Shown here: positions 1 through 8,912 of the stretch, piece after piece
Layout: each line of letters starts with the position of its first letter
Numbering within the stretch: position 1 is the stretch's first letter
Assembly (NCBI RefSeq): GCF_003389455.1
Contig: NZ_QUAC01000127.1
Span: forward strand, 28,757 to 92,756
DNA length: 64,000 bases
Reading direction: 5' to 3'
From: Streptomyces inhibens
GTDB taxonomy: Bacteria > Actinomycetota > Actinomycetes > Streptomycetales > Streptomycetaceae
Notes under the pieces: generated by a model
Databases searched by the model: none
Seen by the model: the letters and a program-made list of their open reading frames with translations, nothing else
Told to the model about the DNA's origin: nothing
Translations under genes and position numbers: made by a program

Positions 1-1386
1 ATCGTTCTGCACGGCGGTCATCAACTCGAAGCCGGACAGCGAGTAGCAGCCGTCGCCGCACCCGACGACGACCGTCCGGTCGGGCTGGGCCAGCTTCACC
101 CCGATCGCGCCGTTGACGTGCGCGGCCATCGGCCCGAAGGTGCCCGTCTTACGGAAGTTCTGGCCCTTCTCCAGGTCCACGTAGTAGCCCAGCCACGCCA
201 GATGCGCCCCGGCGTCGGCGAGCACCACACCGCGCTCCGGCAACATACGGCCGATCGCCTGCGCCAACCGGCCCGGATGGATCGCGTGGGGATGGCGCGG
301 TATGCGTCGTGCCTCGTAGTCCTGGCCCACGACATCGACGGGCTCGATAGCGCCGACCTTCTTCTCCAGGGCTTCGGTGAGCGCCTCAACCGCCAGACGC
401 GCATCGGAGACGAGTGCGTGCGCAGGGGCGTAGGTTTTGCCGATCTCGCTCGCCGCGATATTGACCTGGATGAGTACCTTCCCGTCGAACAGATCCTTGC
501 GCAGGCCGAACGTCGCATGCTGATTCAGTGAGTTGCCGACGGCCAGGACCACGTCGGCCTCGCGGAACACCTTCCAGGCGCTCGCGTGACCGCTCTCCGA
601 AAACACCCCCACCGCCAGCGGGTGGGTTTCGGCGATAACTCCTTTGCCGTCCATGGTGGTGACGAGCGGAATCTGAAAACGCTCGACAAAGCGCTGCACC
701 GCCGCCTCCGCGTGGCTGCGGATCGTGCCGAAACCGGCGAGGACGACGATCCGGCGCCGGTCCCGCAAGGCGTCCGCCAGCACCCCGGCGATCACCTCGA
801 CCTGTTCCGGATCGGGTCGCACCTGCGCCACGTCAACCCTGACGTCGTGGTAATCGTCCACCGTCACGCCGCGGTATGTGAGGTTCTGCGGAACGTGAAT
901 ATGGACCGGACCAGGCCGCCCCTCGAACGCGAGGTTCACGGCCTCTTCCAGCACATCGCAGGTATCGGCGACATCGGTGATCAGATAGGACCCCTTGGTC
1001 GTCGCGGCGAACATCGCCTGCGAGTCGGGTGTGCGGTTCACACCGGAGGTGTCGTTCACCGCACCACGCCCGCGCCAGTCGAGAGCGACGAAACCGGTAA
1101 GGGCCAACACCGGATAGGAATCCGAGAGCGCAACCGCAAGGCCGGAGAACAGATTGAACGCGCCGGGACCGACGGTCGCGAAGCAGACCCCCAGCCGGTT
1201 CGTGTACATCGCGTAGCCACACGCCATGAACGACGCGGCCTGCTCATGCCGGGTCATGATCGGTCGGATCTTCCGAGAATGCTTGAGCGCCAGCATCAAG
1301 CTGGCGATGTTCTCACCGTTGCCGCCGAAGGCCGTATCGACCCCCGCGCTTTCGAGCCCCTTGACGACAGCCTCGTAGACCTTCAT
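1..1386 (-). CDS. Thiamine diphosphate-dependent enzyme, acetolactate synthase-like (C-terminus outside window)
   Basis: Member of the acetolactate synthase/pyruvate oxidase superfamily, which uses thiamine diphosphate (ThDP) to join or cleave 2-oxo acids in the cytoplasm. Only the first 462 codons are present because the gene runs off the left edge. The N-terminal PYR domain carries the catalytic glutamate in RHEQAA (Glu48) and a TVGPGAFN stretch. A central domain follows, and the PP domain begins near residue 365. The ThDP/Mg motif GCGDG is at about 442-446, just before the cut. The ATG at 1386 is preceded by a GGGAG ribosome site. No small regulatory subunit gene is visible, so a biosynthetic ilvB role is not supported. 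A catabolic or decarboxylase-type relative is equally possible, and I cannot name the substrate. Long open frames on the opposite strand here are high-GC shadows. Confidence 0.85.
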   Translation of the reverse strand, partial: MKVYEAVVKGLESAGVDTAFGGNGENIASLMLALKHSRKIRPIMTRHEQAASFMACGYAMYTNRLGVCFATVGPGAFNLFSGLAVALSDSYPVLALTGFVALDWRGRGAVNDTSGVNRTPDSQAMFAATTKGSYLITDVADTCDVLEEAVNLAFEGRPGPVHIHVPQNLTYRGVTVDDYHDVRVDVAQVRPDPEQVEVIAGVLADALRDRRRIVVLAGFGTIRSHAEAAVQRFVERFQIPLVTTMDGKGVIAETHPLAVGVFSESGHASAWKVFREADVVLAVGNSLNQHATFGLRKDLFDGKVLIQVNIAASEIGKTYAPAHALVSDARLAVEALTEALEKKVGAIEPVDVVGQDYEARRIPRHPHAIHPGRLAQAIGRMLPERGVVLADAGAHLAWLGYYVDLEKGQNFRKTGTFGPMAAHVNGAIGVKLAQPDRTVVVGCGDGCYSLSGFELMTAVQND

Positions 1387-1901
1387 GGCACTCCCATCGA
1401 TTCACGCCTCCCGCGTCGTCTCGGGGCAGCCCATCGACATTCGGTCCCAGAAACGGAAAACGACATGAGGTCGGAAAGTTATCGGAGCTGTCGGTGCCGT
1501 GGGTTCTGTGTCCGGCTTTATGCATCCGGGTCTGTGTCCGGTTCTTTCAGTGCATCCGGATCCTGATGCGATGCACATCAGACGCGCGCAGAGAAGAACC
1601 ACTCGGGCAATTCCGGAGGGTAGCTGGTCATCCCCAAACCTTTCGTGCCCTGCCCGGCCTATCACGGCTGCTCCCAGTGTCGGCCCGGCCTGCTGGGCAC
1701 GCAATTCGGCTCGGTGGCGGCATTGGCAGCGGGTGGTGGAGCTACCGGCGGGCAGCAGACGGCGGGCGCCGGACAGGGACTGAAGTGCCCCTGCCCGGCG
1801 CCCTGATCCGCACGGTGCCGACGTCCCCGACTGCCGCCGCCGACCCCCGTCCAGCGTCGTGTTGCGTCGGGCGTATCGGTACGCGGTTGCCGCTGACGAC
1901 G
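1387..1901. other. Intergenic, no gene seen
   Basis: About 515 bases without a convincing gene. A short degenerate direct repeat built on TGTGTCCGG and GCATCCGG lies at about 1508-1562. Open frames here are continuations of antisense frames with no recognisable protein. Confidence 0.5.
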
Positions 1902-2270
1902 TCAGCAGTTGTCGCCGGTGTGCGCGAGATACACCGACTTGACGCCGCTGTGGGCATAGGAATTCCTGGAGTGACCGTCGACGCAGGTCTTGCCGCCGGA
2001 ACCTCCGCTGCCGGGCGCGACCGCAGCGTCGTCGCCGCGGTTGTCGTAGTACGAGAACGCCTGGGCCGGCAGGTTCTGCCAACGACCCGCGTCGCGATAC
2101 TGCATCTTGCGCCCCGAGAAGTTCTTGCCGGTCCACAGACACATCCAGCCCTGACCGCAGTCGTTGATACTGGACGGCTGGGCGTCGGCGGATGCGGTGG
2201 GCGTCAGCAGCAGACCCGCGCTCAGTGCCACGGTGGCGGAAGCCACGGCCAGTCGCCTGATTCCTCGCAT
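1902..2270 (-). CDS. Secreted peptidase inhibitor I36-like protein
   Basis: Small exported protein of 122 residues. It has an Arg-rich n-region, a hydrophobic stretch (VASATVALSAGLLL) and a probable signal peptidase site after TASA, near residue 29. The mature part has four Cys and a CLWTGKNFSG segment typical of the I36/beta-gamma-crystallin-like secreted proteins common in Streptomyces. Those proteins are related to the metalloprotease inhibitor SMPI. The ATG at 2270 follows an AGGAAGAAGGG ribosome site on the minus strand, and the longer upstream frame has no signal peptide at its start. It is divergent from the ArsR-type regulator at 2493. The family assignment rests on the Cys/Trp/Gly pattern; protease inhibition is a family property that I have not shown here. 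Confidence 0.8.
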   Translation of the reverse strand: MRGIRRLAVASATVALSAGLLLTPTASADAQPSSINDCGQGWMCLWTGKNFSGRKMQYRDAGRWQNLPAQAFSYYDNRGDDAAVAPGSGGSGGKTCVDGHSRNSYAHSGVKSVYLAHTGDNC

Positions 2271-2492
2271 GTTCGTGATCCCTTCTTCCTGGTACGGCTC
2301 TCCAGCCGGCTCGGCCGGCGAGAAGGCAGGCACCGTCGAGCCGTTGGAGGCTTCGCGGTGCGATGGGGCGGCCTTACGAGGAGCGTGGCACCGGACCACG
2401 GGGATCCCGACCTGATTCGGTCTGGCCCGAACAACGACATTCCGGAAGAATTGCCGGGGGCTGTTCAGCATGGGGCGATCCATGGGGGGATC

Positions 2493-3530
2493 GTGGTCTA
2501 CCGCATTCACTTCACCAGCCACGATCTGGCGCGCACACGGCCGGCCGAGGTGCCGATGCCGTTGTCGGAGTTGAGCATGGCGGCACGGGTGCTGCAGGAC
2601 CGTAGTCAGTCCCGGCTGCTGGACACCTGGCGGCGACGCTCGCGCGCGCAGCTGTCAGCCCGTGCGCGGATGGCTCTGTCCCTGATCCCGCCGGTCGGTT
2701 GGTCCCCGACCTTCCTCACCCCCGCGCAGGCGGGAGGGCCGGAGGAGCTCCTGGAACAGGTGCGTGCCACGCCACGCAAGCTGATCCGTGCGGAGATGGC
2801 CGTGATCGCAGAGAACCAGCCCGTCCCCGCGTGGGCCCGCCGTCTGTCGGACGACGCGGAGCTCCGGGAGGAGCTCTACGACGGCCTCGGCCACCTGTAC
2901 ACGCAGTTGATGAGCTCCCACTGGACGCAGATCATCGGCCAGTTCACAGCCGATCGAACCGTGCGTGTACGCCAATTCCTCAATGGCGGCGTCGAGCGTT
3001 TGCTCTGCCAGGTCAATCCGCAATGGGTGCGGTGGAACCCGCCGGTGCTGGAAATCCGCAACAGAATTGAGCACGACCTGCACTTGGAGGGGCAGGGAAT
3101 TGTGCTGGTGCCGTCACTGTTCGCCACACGCTCCATCGTCGCCGACGACACCCATGCCCAGTCTCAGCCCACCGTCACCTACCCGGTGGCCCATGACCAG
3201 CCTCTGCGTCAGCTCTTCCTCCTTACGGCCAAGCCGACCACGTCGAGTTCCGCGGTCGCACTCTCGGCGCTTCTGGGAAACACCAGAGCGGCGGTGCTGA
3301 ACGCCATCGCCGAACACCCCGGGTGCTCCACCAAAGAACTCGCCGCTCTCACCGGCATCGCCCCGCCCAGCGCCAGCGAACACGCCACGGTTCTGCGCGA
3401 GGCCGGACTGATCAGCACCGTTCGGCATCGCAACACCGCGCTCCACAGCCCCACCAGCCTCGGCATCGTGCTCCTGAACACTGCCGACAGTCCGTCCTGC
3501 TGGACTTCCTCAACCGAGCCCTGGAAGTGA
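2493..3530 (+). CDS. ArsR-type winged-helix transcriptional regulator with N-terminal DUF5937-like domain
   Basis: Cytoplasmic DNA-binding regulator of 345 residues. The N-terminal half begins YRIHFTSHDLARTR, the usual opening of a Streptomyces regulator family. The C-terminal part (about 250-320) is a winged helix-turn-helix: AALSALLGNTRAAVL, then CSTKELAALTGIAPPSASEH as the recognition region. I chose the GTG at 2493 because it follows GGGGGA and gives the family N-terminus; the frame stays open far upstream without homology. The last about 20 residues look unlike protein. A +1 frame reads RQSVLLDFLNRALEV there, so the natural C-terminus may have been shifted by a small indel near 3475. It is divergent from the I36-like gene. 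Target and ligand are unknown. Confidence 0.8.
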   Translation: MVYRIHFTSHDLARTRPAEVPMPLSELSMAARVLQDRSQSRLLDTWRRRSRAQLSARARMALSLIPPVGWSPTFLTPAQAGGPEELLEQVRATPRKLIRAEMAVIAENQPVPAWARRLSDDAELREELYDGLGHLYTQLMSSHWTQIIGQFTADRTVRVRQFLNGGVERLLCQVNPQWVRWNPPVLEIRNRIEHDLHLEGQGIVLVPSLFATRSIVADDTHAQSQPTVTYPVAHDQPLRQLFLLTAKPTTSSSAVALSALLGNTRAAVLNAIAEHPGCSTKELAALTGIAPPSASEHATVLREAGLISTVRHRNTALHSPTSLGIVLLNTADSPSCWTSSTEPWK

Positions 3531-3591
3531 CGGCTGCTCAGGACGGCTGCTCAGGAAATTATTCATTGGCGGGCCTACCTGGGCAAACGGC

Positions 3592-3597
3592 TAGGAT
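3592..3597 (+). promoter_or_regulatory. Possible -10 box (TAGGAT)
   Basis: TAGGAT fits the HrdB-type -10 consensus and lies about 38 bases before the lipoprotein start at 3636. A TTGGCG at 3566-3571 is the nearest -35-like element, but the 20-base spacer is long, so this is weak. Confidence 0.3.
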
Positions 3598-3635
3598 CGC
3601 GCGAAAAGCAGAACAACTGACAAGGAATGCAACCT

Positions 3636-4472
3636 GTGCAGGTGAAGGGGAAGGGCATCGTGGTGGCAGTCGCGGGGGCGGCGCTCACGATGGTTCTGGC
3701 GGGGTGCGGCGGCGGCGAGTCCGATCGCGGTGGTGCGAGCCGGGGCAAGAACGAGGCGGACGGCAGGCGGACGGACGCCCGCGCCGTGCTCATGGCGGCG
3801 GCAAAGAAGACGGGGAAGCAGACCTCTTACAAGACGGTTCAGACGGGGGAGGGCGGCTCGGACAGGTCCGAGATGCTCTTCCAGAAGGAGCCGGCCGCCA
3901 CGGTCATCAAGGCGTGGGGAAAGAAATCCCCGATCAACCCCAGCGGTTTCCACCACATGATTTTCCTGGGCGGCGCGACCTATGTGAAGTCGGACAAGGT
4001 CCCCGGCAAGAGCTGGTACACCATGGATCTCGGTGGTGACAGCGACTCCGGCGACTCCAGCGATTCACGGGCGGCGGGTTACATCCGTGAGTTCGCCGGT
4101 GCACTCGCCGCGACCGAGTCCACCAAGTGGGTCGGCGAGGAAAAGGTCGGCGGCCACCCGGCCGACCACTACCGCGGCACGGTTGTTCTCGACGAGCTGG
4201 CCAAGTACTCCGGGCCCGCCATCAAGAAGGACGTGCGTGACTACTACGTCGAGCTGGCCAAGAAGCAGGGTATGAACTCGGTCGTCATCGATATGTGGGT
4301 CGGCAAGGACGATCTCGTCCTCAAGTCCCAGGAGTCCGGCAAGGGCAAGAAGGGGCAAGAGGTCCTGGTCGAGGAGTACTCGGACTTCGGTGCCGTCCCG
4401 AAGATCACGGCGCCTCCTGCGAAGACCGTGGTCAGCTGGGACGAGTTCATCGCCGGCAAGGCAAAGGCGTAG
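3636..4472 (+). CDS. LppX/LprG-type (LolA-like) lipoprotein
   Basis: Exported lipoprotein of about 278 residues. The lipobox LAGC comes after a hydrophobic signal, giving a lipid-anchored Cys near residue 23, followed by a Gly/Ser/Asp-rich tether. The mature domain (DARAVLMAAAKKTGKQTSYKT, then repeated beta-rich segments and MWVGKDDLVLKSQ) matches the LolA/LppX-like fold. That fold forms a hydrophobic half-barrel for lipid binding outside the membrane. I prefer the GTG at 3636, placed 8 bases after AAGGAA; the ATG at 3627 overlaps that ribosome site and is the alternative start. The gene stands alone and ends in a strong hairpin at 4522-4554. The ligand is unknown. Confidence 0.82.
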   Translation: MQVKGKGIVVAVAGAALTMVLAGCGGGESDRGGASRGKNEADGRRTDARAVLMAAAKKTGKQTSYKTVQTGEGGSDRSEMLFQKEPAATVIKAWGKKSPINPSGFHHMIFLGGATYVKSDKVPGKSWYTMDLGGDSDSGDSSDSRAAGYIREFAGALAATESTKWVGEEKVGGHPADHYRGTVVLDELAKYSGPAIKKDVRDYYVELAKKQGMNSVVIDMWVGKDDLVLKSQESGKGKKGQEVLVEEYSDFGAVPKITAPPAKTVVSWDEFIAGKAKA

Positions 4473-4521
4473 CCGCCGTCCGCAAGGGCGTGAGAGCTCG
4501 CAGGCGCGAGCTCGGGAATGA

Positions 4522-4554
4522 GAGGGGGCGCTTCCGGTCCGGGAGCGCCCCCTC
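4522..4554 (+). terminator. Hairpin terminator after the LppX-like gene
   Basis: Perfect 11-bp stem: GAGGGGGCGCT at 4522-4532 pairs with its reverse complement at 4544-4554, with an 11-base loop. It lies about 50 bases after the stop at 4472. There is no U-tract, as is usual in Streptomyces. Confidence 0.7.
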
Positions 4555-4645
4555 CGGCTTGCCTCCGGGGCGCCGCCCCGGTCCCGCTGCTCACTCGGAT
4601 CACCGCAACAGAACATATATTCGATTACGTGGGTACCCTGTAAGC

Positions 4646-5272
4646 ATGTCCATGCATCTTCAGGGCTCGCTCTTCGATCAGGCCGAGGACGTCCGCCTGG
4701 GCCCGCTGCGCGGGGTGCGCAGGACCGAGCTGGGCGACGGGGCCTGGATCGATCTGCTGCCCGGGTGGCTGAGCGGCGCCGATGCCCTGTTCGTGCGGCT
4801 CGCCGCCGAGGTTCCCTGGCAGGCCGAGCGCCGGCAGATGTACGAGCACGTGGTGGACGTACCGCGGCTGCTCGCCTTCTACCGGTCCGACGACGCACTG
4901 CCGCACCCCGTCCTGGAGGAGGCGAGGGACGCACTCTCCGCCCACTACGCCGCCGAGCTCGGCGAACCGTTTACGACGGCCGGTCTCTGTTACTACAGGG
5001 ACGGCCGGGACAGCGTGGCGTGGCACGGCGACCGGATCGGCCGCGGCAGTCGCGAGGACACCATGGTCGCCATCCTGTCCGTGGGGGCGCCGCGCGACCT
5101 GCTGCTGCGCCCTCGTGGGGGCGGCGGCACCGTGCGGCGGCCGCTCGGGCACGGGGATCTGATCGTGATGGGCGGATCGTGCCAGCGGACCTGGGAACAT
5201 GCGATCCCCAAGAGCACACGGGCGGCGGGACCGCGGATCAGCATCCAGTTCCGGCCGCAGGGCGTGCGCTGA
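4646..5272 (+). CDS. AlkB-like 2-oxoglutarate/Fe(II)-dependent dioxygenase
   Basis: Cytoplasmic dioxygenase of 208 residues in the AlkB alkyl-repair family, which oxidatively removes methyl groups from damaged nucleic acid bases. The iron ligands are visible as His127-x-Asp129 in AWHGDRIG and His185 in WEHAIPK. The 2-oxoglutarate-binding arginines follow in RISIQFR (Arg197 and Arg203). Length and motif order are normal for actinobacterial AlkB. The start ATG at 4646 has little ribosome-site character. A TACCCT box at 4634-4639 lies 7 bases upstream, so a leaderless transcript is possible. No ada or other repair gene lies beside it. Confidence 0.88.
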   Translation: MSMHLQGSLFDQAEDVRLGPLRGVRRTELGDGAWIDLLPGWLSGADALFVRLAAEVPWQAERRQMYEHVVDVPRLLAFYRSDDALPHPVLEEARDALSAHYAAELGEPFTTAGLCYYRDGRDSVAWHGDRIGRGSREDTMVAILSVGAPRDLLLRPRGGGGTVRRPLGHGDLIVMGGSCQRTWEHAIPKSTRAAGPRISIQFRPQGVR

Positions 5273-5473
5273 CGGCCGGCACGCGCGCTCCGTTCGACGC
5301 GTGAGCGGTGTTCGTGCCAGGTGCCAGGTGTGGAGCGCTTGTAGCGCTTGCGGAGCGGGCTACGCAGGGCCGCCCCGCAACACAACCCATGTGAGGGCTC
5401 AGATGTCTCCTTGTGCACATGGAATTCAGGAGTCCGCCACATTGGCGGCTCCCATCACAAGGGGGACCTTCAG

Positions 5474-6937
5474 ATGCGCACACAGATGCGCACAATGCGC
5501 CAGACACGCCGGTTGCGCCCGACGAGCGGTGCGGTGCGCATGCTGTCCGCGGTGGCCTGTTCGGGACTGCTGACCGTCGGACTCGTGTCGGCGGACGCGG
5601 GGGTGGCGACCGCGGCGCCGTCGGGGCCGCGCGGCGACTTCAACGGCGACGGATACGGCGATGTGGTGGCCGCCTCGGACGGCGGCGCCGGGCGGATCAC
5701 GGTGCTGTACGGGGAGGCGGGCGGCCTCGGCGGCAAGCGGACCGTCATCGACCAGGAGTCGCCCGGGGTACCGGGGCACAACGAGGACGGGGACGGCTTC
5801 GGCCGGGCGCTGACCGCGGCGGACTTCGACGGCGACGGATACGGCGACCTCGCGGTGGGCATCCCGCACGAGGTAACGGGAACGACCCCGTGGGCGGCCG
5901 GCTCGGTGACGATCCTGTGGGGCGGGCCCTCCGGGCTCTCCGGCGGCACCTCGCTGCCGACCGGCGCGCCGGACCCCGAGGGCCCGTACAGCGCGGTCGG
6001 GGCGACGCTCGCCGCGGCGGACTTCACCGGCGACGGACACCCGGATCTGGCCGTCGGCCACGAGGGCGGGGTGCGGTTGCTCAAGGGCCCGTTCACCCGC
6101 GCCGGGGCGAACGGCGGCGTGACGGTCCACCGGCTCCCCCAGGGGAACGAGTGGATCGACACCGTCCGGGCCGCCGATGTGAACGGCGACGGCCGTGCCG
6201 ACCTGCTCGCCGAGGCCAACCCGCAGCCCGAGGACGGCTCCGACACCTCCACCGGCATCTGGTGGTTCGCCGGGGCACCGAGCGGCCTCGCCGAGGGAGT
6301 GATGGTCGACGGCCTGCCCGAGAGCGCGCACTTCGCCGGGGGCAAGGCGTTCGCCGCGGGTGACCTCGACGGCGACGGGCGAGCCGAACTGGCTGTCGGC
6401 AGCGGCGGGGGAGTGACGGTCGTGTACGGCGCGGCCGCCGGCCCCGGCACCGGGCGGCCGACCGTCGGCCTGGACCAGAACACCGAAGGTGTGCCGGGGA
6501 CGTCCGAACCCGAGGACGCGTTCGGCGGGGCGCTGGCCATCGGCGATGTGGACGGTGACCACTTCGGCGATCTCACGGTCGGTGCCCCGGGCGAAACGCT
6601 CGGCTCCGGGCAGACGGCCGTCAAGTCGGCCGGCGCGGTGACCGTACTGCGTGGTTCGCGGGACGGTGTCACGGCGGCAGGCGCGCAGATGTTCACCCAG
6701 GACAGCGCGGGCGTACCGGGTGGCGCCGAGAGCGGCGACCGCTTCGGTGCGGCACTCCTGCTCAGTGACACCGACAAGGACGGCCGGGCGGACCTCGCGG
6801 TGGCCGCCGACGGCGAGAACGGTACGGGCATGGTCTGGCGGCTGCCGGGCAGCGCGAACGGCCTGACCGGCACCGGCTCGGAGTACTTCGGCGCCCCGAC
6901 GGCCGCCCTGCGCTTCGGACGGCCGCTGGAAGGCTGA
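5474..6937 (+). CDS. Secreted FG-GAP (integrin alpha-like beta-propeller) repeat protein
   Basis: Exported protein of 487 residues. After an Arg-rich n-region and hydrophobic core, with cleavage probable near TAAPSG, it carries seven FG-GAP blades. Each blade has a Ca-binding loop of the DxDGDGxxD type: DFNGDGYGD, DFDGDGYGD, DFTGDGHPD, DVNGDGRAD, DLDGDGRAE, DVDGDHFGD and DTDKDGRAD. Seven blades would close one beta-propeller, as in integrin alpha heads and many Streptomyces extracellular proteins. I chose the ATG at 5474 because AAGGGGGA lies 8-9 bases upstream; two more in-frame ATGs follow within 15 bases of sequence. It is monocistronic. Adhesion or glycan-related functions are guesses from the family. 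Confidence 0.85.
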   Translation: MRTQMRTMRQTRRLRPTSGAVRMLSAVACSGLLTVGLVSADAGVATAAPSGPRGDFNGDGYGDVVAASDGGAGRITVLYGEAGGLGGKRTVIDQESPGVPGHNEDGDGFGRALTAADFDGDGYGDLAVGIPHEVTGTTPWAAGSVTILWGGPSGLSGGTSLPTGAPDPEGPYSAVGATLAAADFTGDGHPDLAVGHEGGVRLLKGPFTRAGANGGVTVHRLPQGNEWIDTVRAADVNGDGRADLLAEANPQPEDGSDTSTGIWWFAGAPSGLAEGVMVDGLPESAHFAGGKAFAAGDLDGDGRAELAVGSGGGVTVVYGAAAGPGTGRPTVGLDQNTEGVPGTSEPEDAFGGALAIGDVDGDHFGDLTVGAPGETLGSGQTAVKSAGAVTVLRGSRDGVTAAGAQMFTQDSAGVPGGAESGDRFGAALLLSDTDKDGRADLAVAADGENGTGMVWRLPGSANGLTGTGSEYFGAPTAALRFGRPLEG

Positions 6938-7184
6938 CAGACGCGGCGGCCGGGGGGCGCCGACGGCGGCGGACCGGGCGCCCGGCTGGCCGTCCGTCTG
7001 GCCGCCCGTCCGCCCGTCCGCCGTCAAGAGCTGAGCGAAGTCGGTCCGCCGACGATCAACGGCTTCCCTTTCACGACAACTTCACCATCGCATTGGCCAA
7101 AAGCCGACAGGCACACAACGCCCTCGCGCGCCCGCCCGTCCTACCGCACGCATCTGAACTCACTTCTTCTTTTGGGGATAAATC

Positions 7185-7760
7185 ATGCGAAGGTTGGGAA
7201 CAGCGGCCGCGGTGATCGTGCTCGCGGGCGCCGGGCTGGCGAGTACGGCCGGCGTGGCCACCGCCGCGACCGGCCCGGCGGGCAAGGCCCGCCCGGCCGC
7301 GGCCTGCTCGACCGTCTGGGGCAGCGCCGACAAGTCCGCCACGGACCCGGGAGGCAAGCCGCTGAAGAACATCAAGACCAGCCAGAGCGCGTGTTACGAC
7401 CGCATGGTCTTCGATGTCAGCGGTGCGACCGGCAAGTTCGGCTACCACGTCGGCTATGTCGACGCGTTCCACCAGGACGGCTCCGGCGACCGGATACAGG
7501 TCAACGGCGGCGCGATCCTGCAGGTCTACGTGTCCGCGCCCAGCTACGACCCGGCGACCGGTAAGCCGTCCTATGCGGGGAAGGCCGGGAAGGCGCTGCC
7601 GGGCGTGAACATCGCCGGATACAAGACGTTCAAGGACACCAAGTTCGGGGCGAGTTTCGAAGGACAGACCCAGGTGGCCCTGGGCGTCCGGGCCAAGCTG
7701 CCGTTCCGGGTCATCCAGTCCGGTCATGAGCTGATCGTGGACGTCGCGCACACCTGGTGA
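7185..7760 (+). CDS. Secreted AMIN-like domain protein
   Basis: Exported protein of 191 residues. The signal peptide (RRLGTAAAVIVLAGAGLAS, cleavage near VATAA) leads into a single domain with CSTVWGSADKSA, a YDRMVFDVSG segment and the ending RVIQSGHELIVDVAHTW. This is the pattern of the AMIN-like domain found in many actinobacterial secreted proteins and lipoproteins. AMIN domains in other bacteria bind cell wall material, so a cell-surface location is likely; no enzyme motif is present. The ATG at 7185 follows GGGGA at a normal distance. A strong hairpin ends the unit at 7779-7821. Confidence 0.78.
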   Translation: MRRLGTAAAVIVLAGAGLASTAGVATAATGPAGKARPAAACSTVWGSADKSATDPGGKPLKNIKTSQSACYDRMVFDVSGATGKFGYHVGYVDAFHQDGSGDRIQVNGGAILQVYVSAPSYDPATGKPSYAGKAGKALPGVNIAGYKTFKDTKFGASFEGQTQVALGVRAKLPFRVIQSGHELIVDVAHTW

Positions 7761-7778
7761 CACGGCGGACAAGGCCAA

Positions 7779-7821
7779 GTGCCGCCCCGTCCGCGTCCCT
7801 TGGGTGCGGACGGGGCGGCAC
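7779..7821 (+). terminator. Strong hairpin terminator, probably bidirectional
   Basis: Perfect 16-bp stem: GTGCCGCCCCGTCCGC at 7779-7794 pairs with 7806-7821, with an 11-base loop. It separates the plus-strand AMIN-like gene (stop 7760) from the minus-strand membrane gene ending at 7875, so it can serve both. Confidence 0.85.
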
Positions 7822-7874
7822 AAGGCCCCGCCACCTGCCGAGGGTGCACCCCGGCCACGCACCCGTGAATATGG

Positions 7875-8798
7875 TCATCGCCGCATCGGGGCAGTGAGCA
7901 GCCCCTTGAGGTCGGCGTCCGTGGCCGGTCCGAGTGTCGACAGGATGTGCCGGGCGGCGGTCAGTTCGGCGCGGGAGCCTTTCATGGTCACCGTGTGGAC
8001 CAGCCCGTTGCGCCGCAGCCGCAACTCCTGCCGCTCGTAGCCGCCTTCGTAGGCCACCAGCTGGCGCCCCTCCCCGTCGTCCGTACAGTGAATCGTCTCG
8101 CCGAAGGGGACGGGGCAGCCGCGGGCATCGGCGCGCCGGGTGTCGTGGCCGACGCGTGCCACATCGAGGTGGAGCGTTGCCGAGCCGGTCCGCTCGTAGT
8201 CGGCGCCGAAGCCGTCCCCGCTGGCTCCCAGGGCTCTGAGGGTGTAGCCGGAAGGCGGGTCGCCGACGCGCAGCAGGGCGCGGTCCACGCCGTTGGCGGT
8301 GAGCCATTCATCAACGGTGGGTGGCTGCGCGGCGTCCCAGGCGGCGTACGCCGCCCCGGCGGCGAAGACGGCCGCGGCCCCAAGAGCGGCCAGCCGGGCC
8401 CGGGCGCCCGGCAGGAAGAACGCGGCGGCCACCGCGTAGCAGACCCCGCCGGACGGGTAGAGCAGGACGCTGCTCTTCAGGCCGTCGGCCTGATGAAGCA
8501 CCAGGACGGCCCCGAGCATGCCGGCCGTACCCAGCGCGTACACACCCGCCGCCCACACCCACAACCCACGCGCCCGACGGGTGAGCGGCACGACCGGCCG
8601 AGCGGTAGCTCCCACCCCCGCGAACAGCGCCACCGACAGCGGCACTGCCATGAAGAGCACCGCTGCCGTCGCCGGCTCCCCGCCGGCGAACAGCGCGATC
8701 AGAGCTGCCTGGAACTGGACCGCGGTGAGAACACAGCCGACGCACCAGATCGCTGCCAGGTGGGCGACCACAGGGCCCACTTCATTCCTTGGGATCAT
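7875..8798 (-). CDS. Predicted membrane protein with C-terminal soluble domain
   Basis: I do not recognise a family. The 307-residue protein starts with about four hydrophobic helices within residues 1-150 (VAHLAAIWCVGCVLTAV, AVLFMAVPLSVALFAG, LWVWAAGVYALGTAGMLG, AALGAAAVFAAGAAYAAW). It continues with a soluble, probably extracytoplasmic domain of about 150 residues. That domain has two Cys (GCPVPFGETIHC) and a YERQELRLRRNGLVHTV stretch. The architecture suggests a membrane-anchored surface protein. It starts at ATG 8798 and shares the bidirectional hairpin at 7779-7821 with the convergent AMIN-like gene. Confidence 0.65.
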   Translation of the reverse strand: MIPRNEVGPVVAHLAAIWCVGCVLTAVQFQAALIALFAGGEPATAAVLFMAVPLSVALFAGVGATARPVVPLTRRARGLWVWAAGVYALGTAGMLGAVLVLHQADGLKSSVLLYPSGGVCYAVAAAFFLPGARARLAALGAAAVFAAGAAYAAWDAAQPPTVDEWLTANGVDRALLRVGDPPSGYTLRALGASGDGFGADYERTGSATLHLDVARVGHDTRRADARGCPVPFGETIHCTDDGEGRQLVAYEGGYERQELRLRRNGLVHTVTMKGSRAELTAARHILSTLGPATDADLKGLLTAPMRR

Positions 8799-8850
8799 GT
8801 CTCCTGATCACGTGAGGGCGCCGGCCGCGGTTCCCGCACCCGGTCGGCTG

Positions 8851-8903
8851 AGCCCAGTTCTGCTGAGCCCAGTTCTGCTGAGCCCGGTTCTGCTGAGCCC
8901 GGT
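8851..8903. repeat. 15-bp tandem repeat, about 3.5 copies
   Basis: Unit AGCCCAGTTCTGCTG begins at 8851, 8866 and 8881 (A to G change in the third copy) with a partial fourth copy at 8896. It lies between two minus-strand genes, just after the stop of the SapA-like gene at 8913. Confidence 0.9.
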
Positions 8904-8912
8904 CCTCGGCGG

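Noticed and set aside
586..1566. Long plus-strand open frame opposite the thiamine diphosphate enzyme
   Set aside because: Its codon positions are the complement of a recognisable enzyme; composition is Arg/His/Gly-rich without motifs.
1494..2492. N-terminal 333-codon extension of the ArsR-type regulator
   Set aside because: No protein-like content, overlaps the secreted protein on the other strand, and the GTG at 2493 has its own ribosome site and the family N-terminus.
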